Assembly (NCBI GenBank): GCA_021807115.1
Contig: JAKAPJ010000007.1
Span: 1-54,768 of the forward strand
Origin: Microcaldota archaeon
GTDB lineage: Archaea > Micrarchaeota > Micrarchaeia > Micrarchaeales > Micrarchaeaceae
Reading direction: 5' to 3'
DNA: 54,768 bases
The notes under the pieces were generated by a model. The model had not been told where the DNA came from, made no database searches, and saw only the letters and a program-made list of their open reading frames with translations. Position 1 is the first letter of the stretch, and every line of letters begins with the position of its first letter. Below are positions 22,651 through 31,289 of this stretch, piece after piece. The position numbers were made by a program, and so were the translations under genes.

Positions 22651-23880
22651 TCAACCAACGCGCCTCACTACCATCGCAGCGGCCCCGCCCCCCCCGTGGC
22701 ACAGCGACGCTATGCCGAGGTCCTTCTTCCGATCCAGCAGCGCCCATACCAGCGTAGTGAGTATCCTTGCGCCTGACGCGCCTATGGGGTGGCCCAGCGC
22801 GGTAGCGCCGCCATTCACGTTTAGCTTTGCCTGGTCTATCCCCATCTCCTTCACCACGCCCAGCGTCTGCGCGCAGAACGCCTCGTTTATCTCTATCAGG
22901 TCCATGTCGCCAAGCTTGTGCCCAGCGCGGTCTAGCGCCTTCTTCATGGCAGTGGTAGGCGCAAGGCCGTACCAGCTCGGGTCCGTGCCGGATGCGGCGA
23001 ATGCCTCCACCTTCGCTATCGGTTTCAGGCCCAGCTCCTTCACCCTGCGCCCCGACATCAGTATCATGAAAGACGCGCCGTCGCTTATCTGCGACGCGTT
23101 TCCTGCAGTAACCGTACCCCCCTGGTCAAACGCGGGCTTGAGTGACGAAAGCTTCTCCAGCGTTGAATCCTTCCTGATCCCCTCGTCCTGCGCGAAGCTG
23201 GCGCCGGACTTGAGCGGTATGGGTATTATCTCGTTCTTGAACTTTCCCGCCGCCTCCGCAGCCGCAGCCTTCCTGTGGCTGTCAAGCGCAAAACGGTCCT
23301 GCTCCTCCCTGGTTATGCGGTCCTTCTGCACTATCTTCTCAACGAGCTGCCCCATGTGCAGGTTGGCGTAGCAGTCCCACAGCCCCGCATTGACCATCTC
23401 GTCCTTAAGCACCGTCCCGTCCAGCGGCTCCCCCGCGCCGTTGAGGTAGTCCACGAACTCTTTGAGGTTGGCATTGCCCAGCTTCCTGAACTTCCTCACC
23501 CCGCTGACAACGTGCGGCGCCAGGCTCATGTTCTCTATCCCGCCGGCCACCACCACATCGGCGTTCTCGCACATTATCGACTGGGCTCCAAGCGCAACCG
23601 CCTTCATTCCGGAAGCGCATATCTTGTTGACGTTGAACGCCGGTATGTCGTTTGGCAGGCCGGAATAGACGATCACCTGCTTTGCCGGGTTCTGCCCAAG
23701 GCCAGCGGACACCACGTTCCCCACTATAACCTCGTCTATGGTCTGCGTGTCTATCCTTGTCCTGGTGAGCAGCCCGTTTACGACGTTGGCCCCTATGTGC
23801 GGGGCCGGCATGTCCGATAGCGACCCGAAGAACTTGCCCGTGGCGCTGCGCGCTGCATCTATTATGAATACGTCCTGCAT
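22651..23880 (-). CDS. Acetyl-CoA C-acetyltransferase (thiolase)
   Basis: Condenses or cleaves acyl-CoA with acetyl-CoA. The first active Cys is C88 in NKICASGMKA, the catalytic His is in GGATALGHPIGASGARIL, and the second Cys is in SLCHGGGGAAAMV near the C-terminus. 409 aa from ATG 23880 (MQDVFIIDAARSATG). It resembles bacterial-type degradative or biosynthetic thiolases rather than the archaeal mevalonate thiolase that pairs with a DUF35 protein, which suggests transfer from bacteria. Middle gene of the operon. Confidence 0.93.
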   Translation of the reverse strand: MQDVFIIDAARSATGKFFGSLSDMPAPHIGANVVNGLLTRTRIDTQTIDEVIVGNVVSAGLGQNPAKQVIVYSGLPNDIPAFNVNKICASGMKAVALGAQSIMCENADVVVAGGIENMSLAPHVVSGVRKFRKLGNANLKEFVDYLNGAGEPLDGTVLKDEMVNAGLWDCYANLHMGQLVEKIVQKDRITREEQDRFALDSHRKAAAAEAAGKFKNEIIPIPLKSGASFAQDEGIRKDSTLEKLSSLKPAFDQGGTVTAGNASQISDGASFMILMSGRRVKELGLKPIAKVEAFAASGTDPSWYGLAPTTAMKKALDRAGHKLGDMDLIEINEAFCAQTLGVVKEMGIDQAKLNVNGGATALGHPIGASGARILTTLVWALLDRKKDLGIASLCHGGGGAAAMVVRRVG

Positions 23881-23900
23881 CCTAACACCGGTTTTAAGCA

Positions 23901-24668
23901 TCAGGCAAAATTTGCCTTCCTCCTCTGTAGGAACGCGTCGACGCCCTCCGCCCTGTCAGCATGGTCAAAGCACTTGAGGAACATCTCCTTCTCCAGCTCG
24001 TAGCCGTCCAGCTTGAAGCTGTCGTTTACGTCCTTCTTTATGTTAAGTATCGCATTGTAGCTGGGCACGCTCAGCTTGTGCACGAGCTCCCCGACGCCCT
24101 CCCTAAGCGCCGCCTTCTCCACGACAAGATTCACAAGGCCTATCCTGAGCGCCTCCGCCTGGTCTACGGTCGCCCCGGTATACATGAGCTCCTTGGCCTT
24201 GCCCACGCCGAGAAGCCTGGTCATCCTCTGCGTCCCGCCTGCCCCTGGCAGTATCCCGAGCTTCGACTCTGGCTGGCCAAACTTGGAGTCGTCGCTGGCC
24301 ATCCTGAGGTCGCACGACATGGCTATCTCGCACCCGAGCCCAAGGCAGTAACCGTCAATCACCGCGATCACAACCTTCGGCAGCTCCTCTATCGTGGAGC
24401 ACATCTTGTGGACCATGTCTATGAACCTGGCGGCATCATCCCTGCTCTTGAGCCCGGCCAGGACGTTGATGTCGGTCCCGGCGCAGAATGCGTTGCCGCC
24501 CCCACCCATCAGGATGACGAACTTGGTCTCGCTGTCGCGGCCCAGCTCGTCCAGCATCCTGGTGAGGTCCTCTATCATCTGGAGCGTGAAGGCGTTGAAC
24601 TTCTCCGGCCTGTTGAACGTTATTGTAGCCTTCCCCTCCTCCTTCTTAAGCAGAAGCTCTTCCCCCAT
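23901..24668 (-). CDS. Enoyl-CoA hydratase
   Basis: Crotonase-family enzyme hydrating 2-enoyl-CoA to 3-hydroxyacyl-CoA. Both catalytic Glu are in place: GLGCEIAMSCDLRMA and FGQPESKLGILPGAGGTQRM. The oxyanion-hole segment NAFCAGTDINVLAG is also present. 255 aa from ATG 24668; the frame is open to 24710, but an AT-rich promoter element (TTTAAAAATTTTCC on the plus strand, about 24692) lies there. First gene of the three-gene module. No acyl-CoA dehydrogenase or CoA ligase is in the window. Confidence 0.92.
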   Translation of the reverse strand: MGEELLLKKEEGKATITFNRPEKFNAFTLQMIEDLTRMLDELGRDSETKFVILMGGGGNAFCAGTDINVLAGLKSRDDAARFIDMVHKMCSTIEELPKVVIAVIDGYCLGLGCEIAMSCDLRMASDDSKFGQPESKLGILPGAGGTQRMTRLLGVGKAKELMYTGATVDQAEALRIGLVNLVVEKAALREGVGELVHKLSVPSYNAILNIKKDVNDSFKLDGYELEKEMFLKCFDHADRAEGVDAFLQRRKANFA

Positions 24669-24722
24669 AGATACTGATTGGCTGGCAGGCTTTAAAAATT
24701 TTCCCCTCACCGCGGAAACGTC

Positions 24723-25508
24723 CTAGGCGCGACCGGTCGGCTCGCCCAGCGCCTTGACCAGCTTTGCATAGTATGCCTTCGCGGCCTCCACTATGTCATC
24801 ATCCATGCCCTCGTTGAGGTAGTTGTGCCTGGTGAGCCCCAGCGCCTGCAGGTGCCTGTCCCTGTCCACATGAGCCAGCTGTCCCTCCCTCCAGCCCCAG
24901 AAGCTCCCGTTGTTGCCCTCTATGTACGCGCACATGGCCAGCACCGAGCCCATCGCCGCGACTATCCTCTCCCCTCCCATACCGTCGCTGCCCTCCAGCC
25001 GCGCAAGGGCGTAGAGCTCAGCCATGGTCTCCGACCTCGCAATCATCTGCGGGAATGTGTCCTTAGAGCGGTAGAGCTTGACATGCCCTGTCTCGTGCAG
25101 CACTGTCTTCTTTAGCCCGATCCGCAGCTCCTCCAGCTCTGGTCTGGCAAGTATCTGGACGAACAGCTCCGCCTCCCTGCGGCAGTCGACATCTATGTAT
25201 ATGCGGTCCTGCCTGCCCTTCTCGTGTATCTCGCCCCACACCATCATGTGGTACCGGTGCGCATGCGGCCTCTCCTCCATGCCCCCGTAGCCTATGGCGA
25301 GCCTCGGGCCGTCGTAGACAACAGCGACTATCCTATCGCCCCCGACCAGATCGTTGAACTTGGCGCTCAGCCTTGCGCTGAGCTGCAGGTCAAGGTTCTC
25401 GAACTTCGCGCCCGGATCGGCCTCCCTGCGCCTCGCCACGTACTCCCCTATGTCGCGGGCCACAGAGCCCCCGCCATGGATATCAACGTTGATTTTAGCT
25501 TCTGCCAT
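24723..25508 (-). CDS. Putative metallopeptidase with HExxH motif (unknown family 2)
   Basis: A 261-residue protein with VLHETGHVKLYRS (HETGH at residues 138-142) and, 18 residues further, ARSETMAELYALARL, where Glu160 or Glu164 could be the third zinc ligand as in gluzincins. The N-terminal half is alpha/beta (NVDIHGGGSVARDIGEYVAR, IVAVVYDGPRLAIGYGG). No signal peptide. ATG 25508 is preferred over 25520. It overlaps no other gene; the Nudix gene ends 30 nt upstream on the same strand, so they may be cotranscribed. Substrate unknown. Confidence 0.62.
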   Translation of the reverse strand: MAEAKINVDIHGGGSVARDIGEYVARRREADPGAKFENLDLQLSARLSAKFNDLVGGDRIVAVVYDGPRLAIGYGGMEERPHAHRYHMMVWGEIHEKGRQDRIYIDVDCRREAELFVQILARPELEELRIGLKKTVLHETGHVKLYRSKDTFPQMIARSETMAELYALARLEGSDGMGGERIVAAMGSVLAMCAYIEGNNGSFWGWREGQLAHVDRDRHLQALGLTRHNYLNEGMDDDIVEAAKAYYAKLVKALGEPTGRA

Positions 25509-25538
25509 GGTATTCAACAATATTCCACAGCCGCTTGG

Positions 25539-26210
25539 CTATGCCGCCTGCCCCTCCCCCTTCCTTAGCAGCCCCGCCGCCCCGGTTCCATGTTGCAGCA
25601 GGTAGCTGCTTATGACGGCCACGACCCTCATGTCCTGTATCCTGTTCTCCCTGAGCAGCGCCGCGACTGTATCCACGGGTATGGCACACACCTTTATCGG
25701 CTGCTCCTCATACTCGAGGTTTCTCTCCCCGCGTACAAGGTTAGTGGCTATGTAGACGTCCTCGGTGTGGTCCAGCCTCCAAGGCGCGCTGTGCATGCCG
25801 CTCATGAAAAGCGCCAAGTTCTGTGCCGCATATCCCGTCTCCTCGGCGAGCTCCCTTTTGGCGGTTACCTCCGACCCCTCCCCCTTCTTGACACCCCCTG
25901 CGGGCAATTCCAGAAGCCATTGCGATATGGAAGGGTCAGGCTTGTATTCCAGCACGAAATACCTCTTTCCGTCCATCTCAAGTATCGGCAGTATTGACGC
26001 CCCGTCTCCTGGCTTTATCACCGTCCACGTGGCACTTATGCCATCGACGCTGTAGTCCCTATCATAGATCTTTATCCATGGACCCGGCGCATTCTGCTGC
26101 GTTTCCTTCGTCACGGTGAAGGGCAGCGCCGGCAGTTCCCCCCTGAGTATCTTCACCACCCGCTCGCCCTCCTTTATGTCTTCGGCAACCCTGCTAATAG
26201 ACACATCCAT
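25539..26210 (-). CDS. Nudix hydrolase (ADP-ribose pyrophosphatase-like)
   Basis: Hydrolyses a nucleoside diphosphate linked to another group. A complete Nudix box reads GGVKKGEGSEVTAKRELAEE followed by TGY (G-x5-E-x7-REL-x-EE-x-G), preceded by QWLLELPAGG, as in ADP-sugar pyrophosphatases. The 223-residue protein has an N-terminal beta domain (WIKIYDRDYSVDG) typical of that subgroup. I start at ATG 26210: the earlier in-frame start at 26258 overlaps the TATA element GATATAAAG (plus-strand positions about 26246-26254, read on the minus strand as CTTTATATC). Confidence 0.85.
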   Translation of the reverse strand: MDVSISRVAEDIKEGERVVKILRGELPALPFTVTKETQQNAPGPWIKIYDRDYSVDGISATWTVIKPGDGASILPILEMDGKRYFVLEYKPDPSISQWLLELPAGGVKKGEGSEVTAKRELAEETGYAAQNLALFMSGMHSAPWRLDHTEDVYIATNLVRGERNLEYEEQPIKVCAIPVDTVAALLRENRIQDMRVVAVISSYLLQHGTGAAGLLRKGEGQAA

Positions 26211-26382
26211 CGAGACCACGCTATTATACACCTCGCGGCGGGTCAGATATAAAGCCATTGTTTATTTTAGCAGTTATGCCAGAAAAAGTTGAAAATTTGC
26301 TACACCCCCGCACATGGCGGCATCCATGCATGCGCCCAGATACCTACAGGCAATGTACTGCAATTTGCGACGGCGTTGCAAG

Positions 26383-26391
26383 TTTTATATA
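26383..26391 (+). promoter_or_regulatory. TATA box of the membrane protein gene at 26432
   Basis: TTTTATATA stands out in GC-rich DNA about 45 nt before ATG 26432, predicting a transcript start near 26412-26415 and a leader of about 20 nt. Confidence 0.5.
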
Positions 26392-26431
26392 CCTGTATGT
26401 CATTAGTTAGAATAATTGTTCGGTGTTTCAA

Positions 26432-27460
26432 ATGGCGAAAAACGCGGATAATGGCAAGAGCCAGCCCACAGAAAAGGCCGTAGGCCTTCCCAAGGATGCT
26501 ATAGGCAAGGCCGGCAGCAGCAAGGCCGCGCAGGGCGGCGCGCCAAGCACCGGCGCCATGCAGACCATAAAGCACATATACGCGATAGAGACCGCAAAGG
26601 CATTAGGCGGGGTTTACGGCCTTGTGGGCGCGGCATTCGGCGTGCTCGTGCTCCTGTTATTTCTGCTTGATACTATTACGGGCGGAGGGATGACCCCGAT
26701 ACTTATAGGCATCGGCATCCTTGTAGGCTCAGTAGTGATGCTTTTCATAAGTGGCTTCATTTCAACAGCAGTAGGCGCAGTAATATACAACATATTCTCG
26801 GGCATTGTCGGAGGCGTAAGGTGGCAGTGCGTTGACGGCACGCTGAAGAGGTTCGGCGCCATGTCGGTTGGCAAGCTGTGTGCCGCAATAGGCTTTGTTT
26901 TCAGCGTGCTGGTTTCCATATTTTTGCTGCTGATTATACTGTTCATGCCGAGCATCCAAAACTACCTTTTAATCGGCATAGTGGCATTCATAGTGTTCGT
27001 CACAATACTATCGTTCATAACTGGCGTGGTGGAGGCCCTGCTGTACAATCTCGTGGCGGGGCTCGTGGGTGGTATCAAGCTAGCTTTTGACGGCAAGGCG
27101 CTGGGCAGGATAGATGCAGTTTCTGCAGGCAAAGTCAATGCGGTATTCGGTGCGCTCATGTCTATCCTTGTCATACTCTTCGGGCTGTTTACCATTGTTT
27201 TGGTGGTGGGCGTCCTGGGCACCAACTTCCTGCACATGCTTCCGCAAGGAGCATTGCCCCCTGGCATGTCCGCAGCAAACATTGCTGCGCAGTTTCCCGT
27301 CATGACACTCCCAGAACTCATTATAGTACTATTGGTAGTGCCCGTGTTTGACTTCATTTCCACACTCATATTCGGGTTCATAAACGGGGTCCTCTTCGCA
27401 TGGCTTTACAACATAGTGGCAAAACGCAACTTTGGCAGGATAATGCTCGAATTGGAGTGA
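26432..27460 (+). CDS. Polytopic membrane protein with internal repeats
   Basis: A 342-residue membrane protein of unknown function. A soluble, Lys/Gly/Ala-rich N-terminus of about 50 residues precedes about seven hydrophobic segments. A motif recurs three times: GAVIYNIFSGIVGGVRWQ, EALLYNLVAGLVGGIKL and GVLFAWLYNIVAKRNFGR, each at the end of a pair of membrane helices. This suggests internal duplication of a two-helix unit. I start at ATG 26432; GTG 26423 is also in frame. No transport or enzyme motif is seen. It stands alone with its own promoter. Confidence 0.75.
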   Translation: MAKNADNGKSQPTEKAVGLPKDAIGKAGSSKAAQGGAPSTGAMQTIKHIYAIETAKALGGVYGLVGAAFGVLVLLLFLLDTITGGGMTPILIGIGILVGSVVMLFISGFISTAVGAVIYNIFSGIVGGVRWQCVDGTLKRFGAMSVGKLCAAIGFVFSVLVSIFLLLIILFMPSIQNYLLIGIVAFIVFVTILSFITGVVEALLYNLVAGLVGGIKLAFDGKALGRIDAVSAGKVNAVFGALMSILVILFGLFTIVLVVGVLGTNFLHMLPQGALPPGMSAANIAAQFPVMTLPELIIVLLVVPVFDFISTLIFGFINGVLFAWLYNIVAKRNFGRIMLELE

Positions 27461-27562
27461 CTTTGGCAGCGTCTTCCCACACCCACGGCCCACGCCTTTT
27501 ACGGCGGAGGCACCGGGCTTACACTACTGCTTTAAACCTTAACTCGGAATAATATCTGCCAA

Positions 27563-27686
27563 GCCAGGGTGGCAGAATCCGGTAATGCGCCGGTCTTGAG
27601 TTTTCAAAACGTCAAGAGCTGACTAGTGATGCGACAAGCCAACCGGTGCCCTTCGGGGCTTTAGGGTTCAAATCCCTACCCTGGCG
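27563..27686 (+). tRNA. tRNA-Ser (anticodon TGA) with a 40-nt intron
   Basis: Acceptor GCCAGGG/CCCTGGC, discriminator G73 (serine identity), long variable arm with stem GCCC-TTCG-GGGC, and T-arm TAGGGTTCAAATCCCTA. The anticodon stem CCGGT (27590-27594) pairs with ACCGG (27642-27646). After removal of 27601-27640 the loop reads CTTGAGA, anticodon TGA. The two exons are 27563-27600 and 27641-27686. Confidence 0.92.
27601..27640 (+). other. Canonical tRNA intron at position 37/38
   Basis: The central BHB helix is CTTG (27595-27598) with CAAG (27635-27638). The 3-nt bulges are AGT (27599-27601) and CCA (27639-27641), both cut after the second base. The inner helix is weak, so this is a relaxed BHB; the intron itself contains the palindrome GTTTTCAAAAC at the splice side. 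Confidence 0.85.
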
Positions 27687-27779
27687 GTCCTGCTTATTTC
27701 ATTGCCGCAGAGCATTTCGCATATTTTGGGATTTCAAATCACTCGCGCTATTGGGGCCCGATGCAGCTTCAGGATGTTT

Positions 27780-28328
27780 TTATTGTGACCCCATCGCAAC
27801 GTCTTCTCCCTGCACAGGTATGGACATGAACGGTATCGGCGTCTTATTAACCACCAGGCCCTCTTCACGCAGCATGTACACTCCCCCGCGTGCCTTGGCA
27901 TGTGCGGCGTTGCCCATCCTGTTGGGGTACTCCTGCAGTTTGACCTTACCTACTACTGCCTACGAATTCTTCTGTGCGTTCTTCATGCCCCTCTTACAAA
28001 GCAGCGCAGGCGATGCCTTGTCGCCTATCTTCTCCGCAAGCGCCGCGCCGTGCATTATCATGCCGTCCAGTTGCTGCGAGCCGCTGGGCGTGTAGAGCAT
28101 GCGGCGCGTGCCCTTAAAAATCTTGGAAACTGCCCGAGCATAGTAGGCGTACGCCTTTTCATTCATACCCCTTTCCTCATACAAGGCCCAAATCCTATCA
28201 TATGCCCCCTCACCCTCCAGCCTGCCGGCTACACGCATGCGCAGGACATCATTTGTATTGAGCGACTTGGTGTATGCGGCCCTAGCGTCAGTTTTGTTCC
28301 CGGCCGCGGCAAGTTCTCCTGCTGGCAC
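27780..28328 (-). pseudogene. Frameshifted gene remnant, helical-repeat-like
   Basis: Two minus-strand frames with coding character join end to end. Frame 1 (28328 to 27960) contains NKTDARAAYTKSL and EKAYAYYARAVSKIFKG, reminiscent of TPR-like helical repeats, and stops at 27960. The -1 frame continues without pause from about 28005 to the TAA at 27780 (HEERTEEFVGSSKVKLQEYP, then GVYMLREEGLVVNKTPIPFM). A single frameshift near 27985-28005 would join them into about 180 residues. The 5' part also lacks a good start. I read this as a decaying or wrongly assembled gene. Programmed frameshifting is possible, but no slippery site is obvious. Confidence 0.5.
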
Positions 28329-28807
28329 GATGTTTCACATCTTACCCTAGGCATGGCTCTGCCTTCGAAAAGGAGGAAGAGGAGGACAGCAATGGGCAGT
28401 GAGCAGCCGCTCGAACATTAAAAGCGCCCGGCTGCATGGCGCTGCGTATAAAGCCTAAATACATTCCCTGCAATATTAGTAAGGCGTAATGTGGCCCAGC
28501 TACTGCCATCCATCTGTATGCACTTCACCTGCCGCATGCACGCCGCGAACTGCTGTGCGGTGGTCCAATCACGCGAAAAGAACGTACCGGTGCCCCGACA
28601 TCCACATACGCGGAGGAGGAGCGCGAATACCGGACCGGCGGCGGGTACACCGTTTCTGCTGAAAAGAGGGAGGAGCGGCTGGGCAAGAACTACAAGTGGG
28701 TAGTCCTGTCCAACACCACGCTGGGCGCACTCCTGGCTTCTGTTGATTCGTCAATACTGATAATATCCCTACCGGCGATATTCAATGGGCTGGGCGTAAA
28801 CCCGCTC

Positions 28808-30358
28808 GTGGCGGGCAACGTAGATCTGCTCCTATGGCTGCTGATGGGCTACACCATAGTCACGTCGGTGGCGGTGGTGACAGTGGGCAGGCTTTCCGAC
28901 ATGTTCGGCAGGGTCAGGCTGTACAACATGGGGTTTGCCATATTCTCCTTCGCGTCGATACTGATATATGCATCCTCATACCTGATACACGGGTCCGCAG
29001 GAGTCATGTCAATAACCCTTCTGCGGCTGCTGCAGGGACTGGGCGCGGCGTTCTTGTTCGCCAACAGCGCCGCCATACTCACCGATGCGTTCCCTGCAAA
29101 CGAGAGGGGCACGGCGCTCGGCATAAACCAGATAGCGGCCGTGGGCGGCAGCCTGGCCGGCATGCTGATAGGCGGCTGGCTTGCGGCAATAGACTGGCAC
29201 CTGGTGTTCCTGATAAGCGTGCCGATAGGGGTCATAGGAACAGTATGGGCGTACATGGCCCTGCGTGAGCTGGCTACAATAAGGAAGAACCAGAAGATAG
29301 ACGTACCGGGCAATGTCGCATTCGCGATAGGCGTAGCCCTCATCCTCCTGTCGCTCACCTACGGGATAGTGCCGTTCGGGGGCAGCACTACGGGATGGTC
29401 CAATCCACTGGTGCTCTGGGGCATAGCAATAGGTGCGGTGATGCTCCTGGCCTTCGTACTGATAGAGCTCAGGACCCCCGACCCGATGTTCCACCTGTAC
29501 CTGTTCAGGATCCGCGCATTTGCGGCGGGCAACATCAGCCTGTTCCTAGCCGGGATGGCGCGTGGCGGGCTGCAGTTCATGCTCATAATATGGTTGCAGG
29601 GGATATGGCTGCCACTACACGGTGTCAACTTCGAGAGCACGCCGCTCCAGGCCGCCATATACATGATACCGCTGATAGTGGGCTTCCTCGCTGCCGGCCC
29701 GGCGTCCGGCTATCTCTCAGACCGCTACGGCGCCAGGCTGTTCTCCACAGCAGGGATGATCGTCAACGTGGCTGGCTTCCTGCTCCTTGCGACGCTGCCC
29801 GCAAACTTCGTCTACTGGCAGTTCGCGGCAATAATATTCATGCTCGGCGTTGGCCAGGGGATGTTCGCCGCGCCGAACACCGCAGCGGTCATGACATCAG
29901 TGCCCCCGGAGTACCGCGGCGTGTCATCTGGGATGAGGGCAACCCTAATGAACGTGTCCTTCATGTTCAGCCTGGTGGTGTTCTTCAGCCTGCTCATACT
30001 TGGGCTGTCGCAGCAGCTGCCGCACGCACTGTATGCCGGCCTGGTGGCACAGGGCGTGCCATCCGCAACGGCCACCCAGATATCCAGTCTGCCGCCGTCC
30101 GCAGCAATGTTCGCGGCGATGCTGGGCTACAACCCGATGAAGACCATGATCCCGCAGAACGCCATAGACGCCCTGCCACAGCAGAACATAGACACCATAT
30201 ACGGCAACAACTTCTTCCCGGGGCTCATATCCGGGGCGTTCATAGCCGGCATGCACATAGTGCTTTACGTAGGAGCTCTCATGGCGTTCATAGCCGCAAT
30301 AGCATCAGCCCTGCGCGGCCGGGGTGCGCCCGCAGCGCACGGTGCGCACCATAAATAG
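28808..30358 (+). CDS. MFS multidrug exporter, DHA2 (14-TM) type; start unresolved
   Basis: A major facilitator superfamily drug/proton antiporter. Motif A GRLSDMFGRVRLYNMG, motif C-like region GINQIAAVGGSLAGMLIGGW and LLQGLGAAFLFANSAAIL are typical of the EmrB/QacA group. GTG 28808 is the first usable start codon, yet the coding frame clearly continues upstream to about 28600: NYKWVVLSNTTLGALLASVD and SSILIISLPAIF (28688-28800) are the expected first membrane helix with motif D. No ATG, GTG or TTG exists in that frame back to the stop at 28487-28489. Either a frameshift removed the start, or an unusual start codon is used. Confidence 0.85.
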   Translation: MAGNVDLLLWLLMGYTIVTSVAVVTVGRLSDMFGRVRLYNMGFAIFSFASILIYASSYLIHGSAGVMSITLLRLLQGLGAAFLFANSAAILTDAFPANERGTALGINQIAAVGGSLAGMLIGGWLAAIDWHLVFLISVPIGVIGTVWAYMALRELATIRKNQKIDVPGNVAFAIGVALILLSLTYGIVPFGGSTTGWSNPLVLWGIAIGAVMLLAFVLIELRTPDPMFHLYLFRIRAFAAGNISLFLAGMARGGLQFMLIIWLQGIWLPLHGVNFESTPLQAAIYMIPLIVGFLAAGPASGYLSDRYGARLFSTAGMIVNVAGFLLLATLPANFVYWQFAAIIFMLGVGQGMFAAPNTAAVMTSVPPEYRGVSSGMRATLMNVSFMFSLVVFFSLLILGLSQQLPHALYAGLVAQGVPSATATQISSLPPSAAMFAAMLGYNPMKTMIPQNAIDALPQQNIDTIYGNNFFPGLISGAFIAGMHIVLYVGALMAFIAAIASALRGRGAPAAHGAHHK

Positions 30359-30399
30359 CCAGAACAACATAACGTTTCAGCACACCAGAGGTCGGTGCA

Positions 30400-31215
30400 A
30401 TGATAGACAACCAAACAACTATAGTCTGTTCGATGGCAATAAAACAGGGCAAGCTTGGAGCAGCGATGCACAACGCAGCATACGCGCACCTTGGATTGAA
30501 CTATGCATATGTGCCGATGACGGTAACCGACCTGCGCGGCGCAATTGCGGGAATGCGCGCATTCAATTTCAGGGGTTCGGCGGTTTCCATGCCGTACAAG
30601 CAGCCTGTCATGCGCTACATGGACAAGATAGATCCAGTCGCCCGCGAGATAGGCGCGGTGAACACAATATCAAACAAGGGCGGCTCGCTTGTCGGCTACA
30701 ATTCTGACTGGATAGGCGCCGTTGCCGCACTCAAGGAGGCCGGCCCCCTCAAGGGCATGCGCGCCGTGCTGCTGGGCGCTGGCGGCGCGGCAAGGGCCAT
30801 ATCATATGGCCTGGTGAAGGGCGGCGCGGAAGTCACAATATTCAACAGGACCCCGGCCAAGGCCAGGCTGCTGGCCAGGAAGTTCGGGCTAGAGTTCGGC
30901 GGGACCATATCCGCAGCGGGGGCCTGCGGAGACTACGACATACTGATAAACGCCACGCCTGTGGGGTTCTATCCTGAAACCGGCATCTCGCCCCTCGCCG
31001 CAGAGGACATAAGGCCCGGGAAGATAGTGATGGATGTGGTGTTCAACCCGCCGCATACACCATTCATGGAGAATGCGCGCCGCAGGGGGTGCACAGTAGT
31101 GCCGGGGTACCGCATGCTCATACACCAGGCGCTGTTCCAATTCGAGGAGTTCACCGGAAGAAAGGCGCCATTCGCGGTCATGGAGCGCGCGCTGCGCCGC
31201 GCGCTGCGCGGCTAG
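30400..31215 (+). CDS. aroE: Shikimate dehydrogenase-like protein (AroE family)
   Basis: NADP-dependent dehydrogenase of the AroE family. The substrate domain has SAVSMPYKQPV (catalytic Lys) and GYNSDWIGAVAAL (catalytic Asp); the NADP domain has LLGAGGAARAISYGL and IFNRTPAKA (Arg typical of NADP binding). INATPVGFYP and the C-terminal GYRMLIHQALFQFEEFTG complete the family pattern. The N-terminal shikimate-binding motif, usually SxS before P-x-x-H-N, reads KLGAAMHNAAY here, so both serines are missing. 271 aa. No other shikimate gene is nearby. Function as a true shikimate dehydrogenase is therefore not certain. TATA box CCATAAATAG at about 30347. Confidence 0.82.
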   Translation: MIDNQTTIVCSMAIKQGKLGAAMHNAAYAHLGLNYAYVPMTVTDLRGAIAGMRAFNFRGSAVSMPYKQPVMRYMDKIDPVAREIGAVNTISNKGGSLVGYNSDWIGAVAALKEAGPLKGMRAVLLGAGGAARAISYGLVKGGAEVTIFNRTPAKARLLARKFGLEFGGTISAAGACGDYDILINATPVGFYPETGISPLAAEDIRPGKIVMDVVFNPPHTPFMENARRRGCTVVPGYRMLIHQALFQFEEFTGRKAPFAVMERALRRALRG

Positions 31216-31289
31216 ATGGTGAACGGCCCACGCCCAGCCGCAAGCAATCTTTTATTTCTTGCCAGATATAATCTGCAGGGGATGATGCG

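Noticed and set aside
27900-28421. A 173-codon plus-strand frame in the 27.7-28.5 kb gap
   Set aside because: The coding signal there is on the minus strand (frameshifted remnant); the plus frame reads as its complement.
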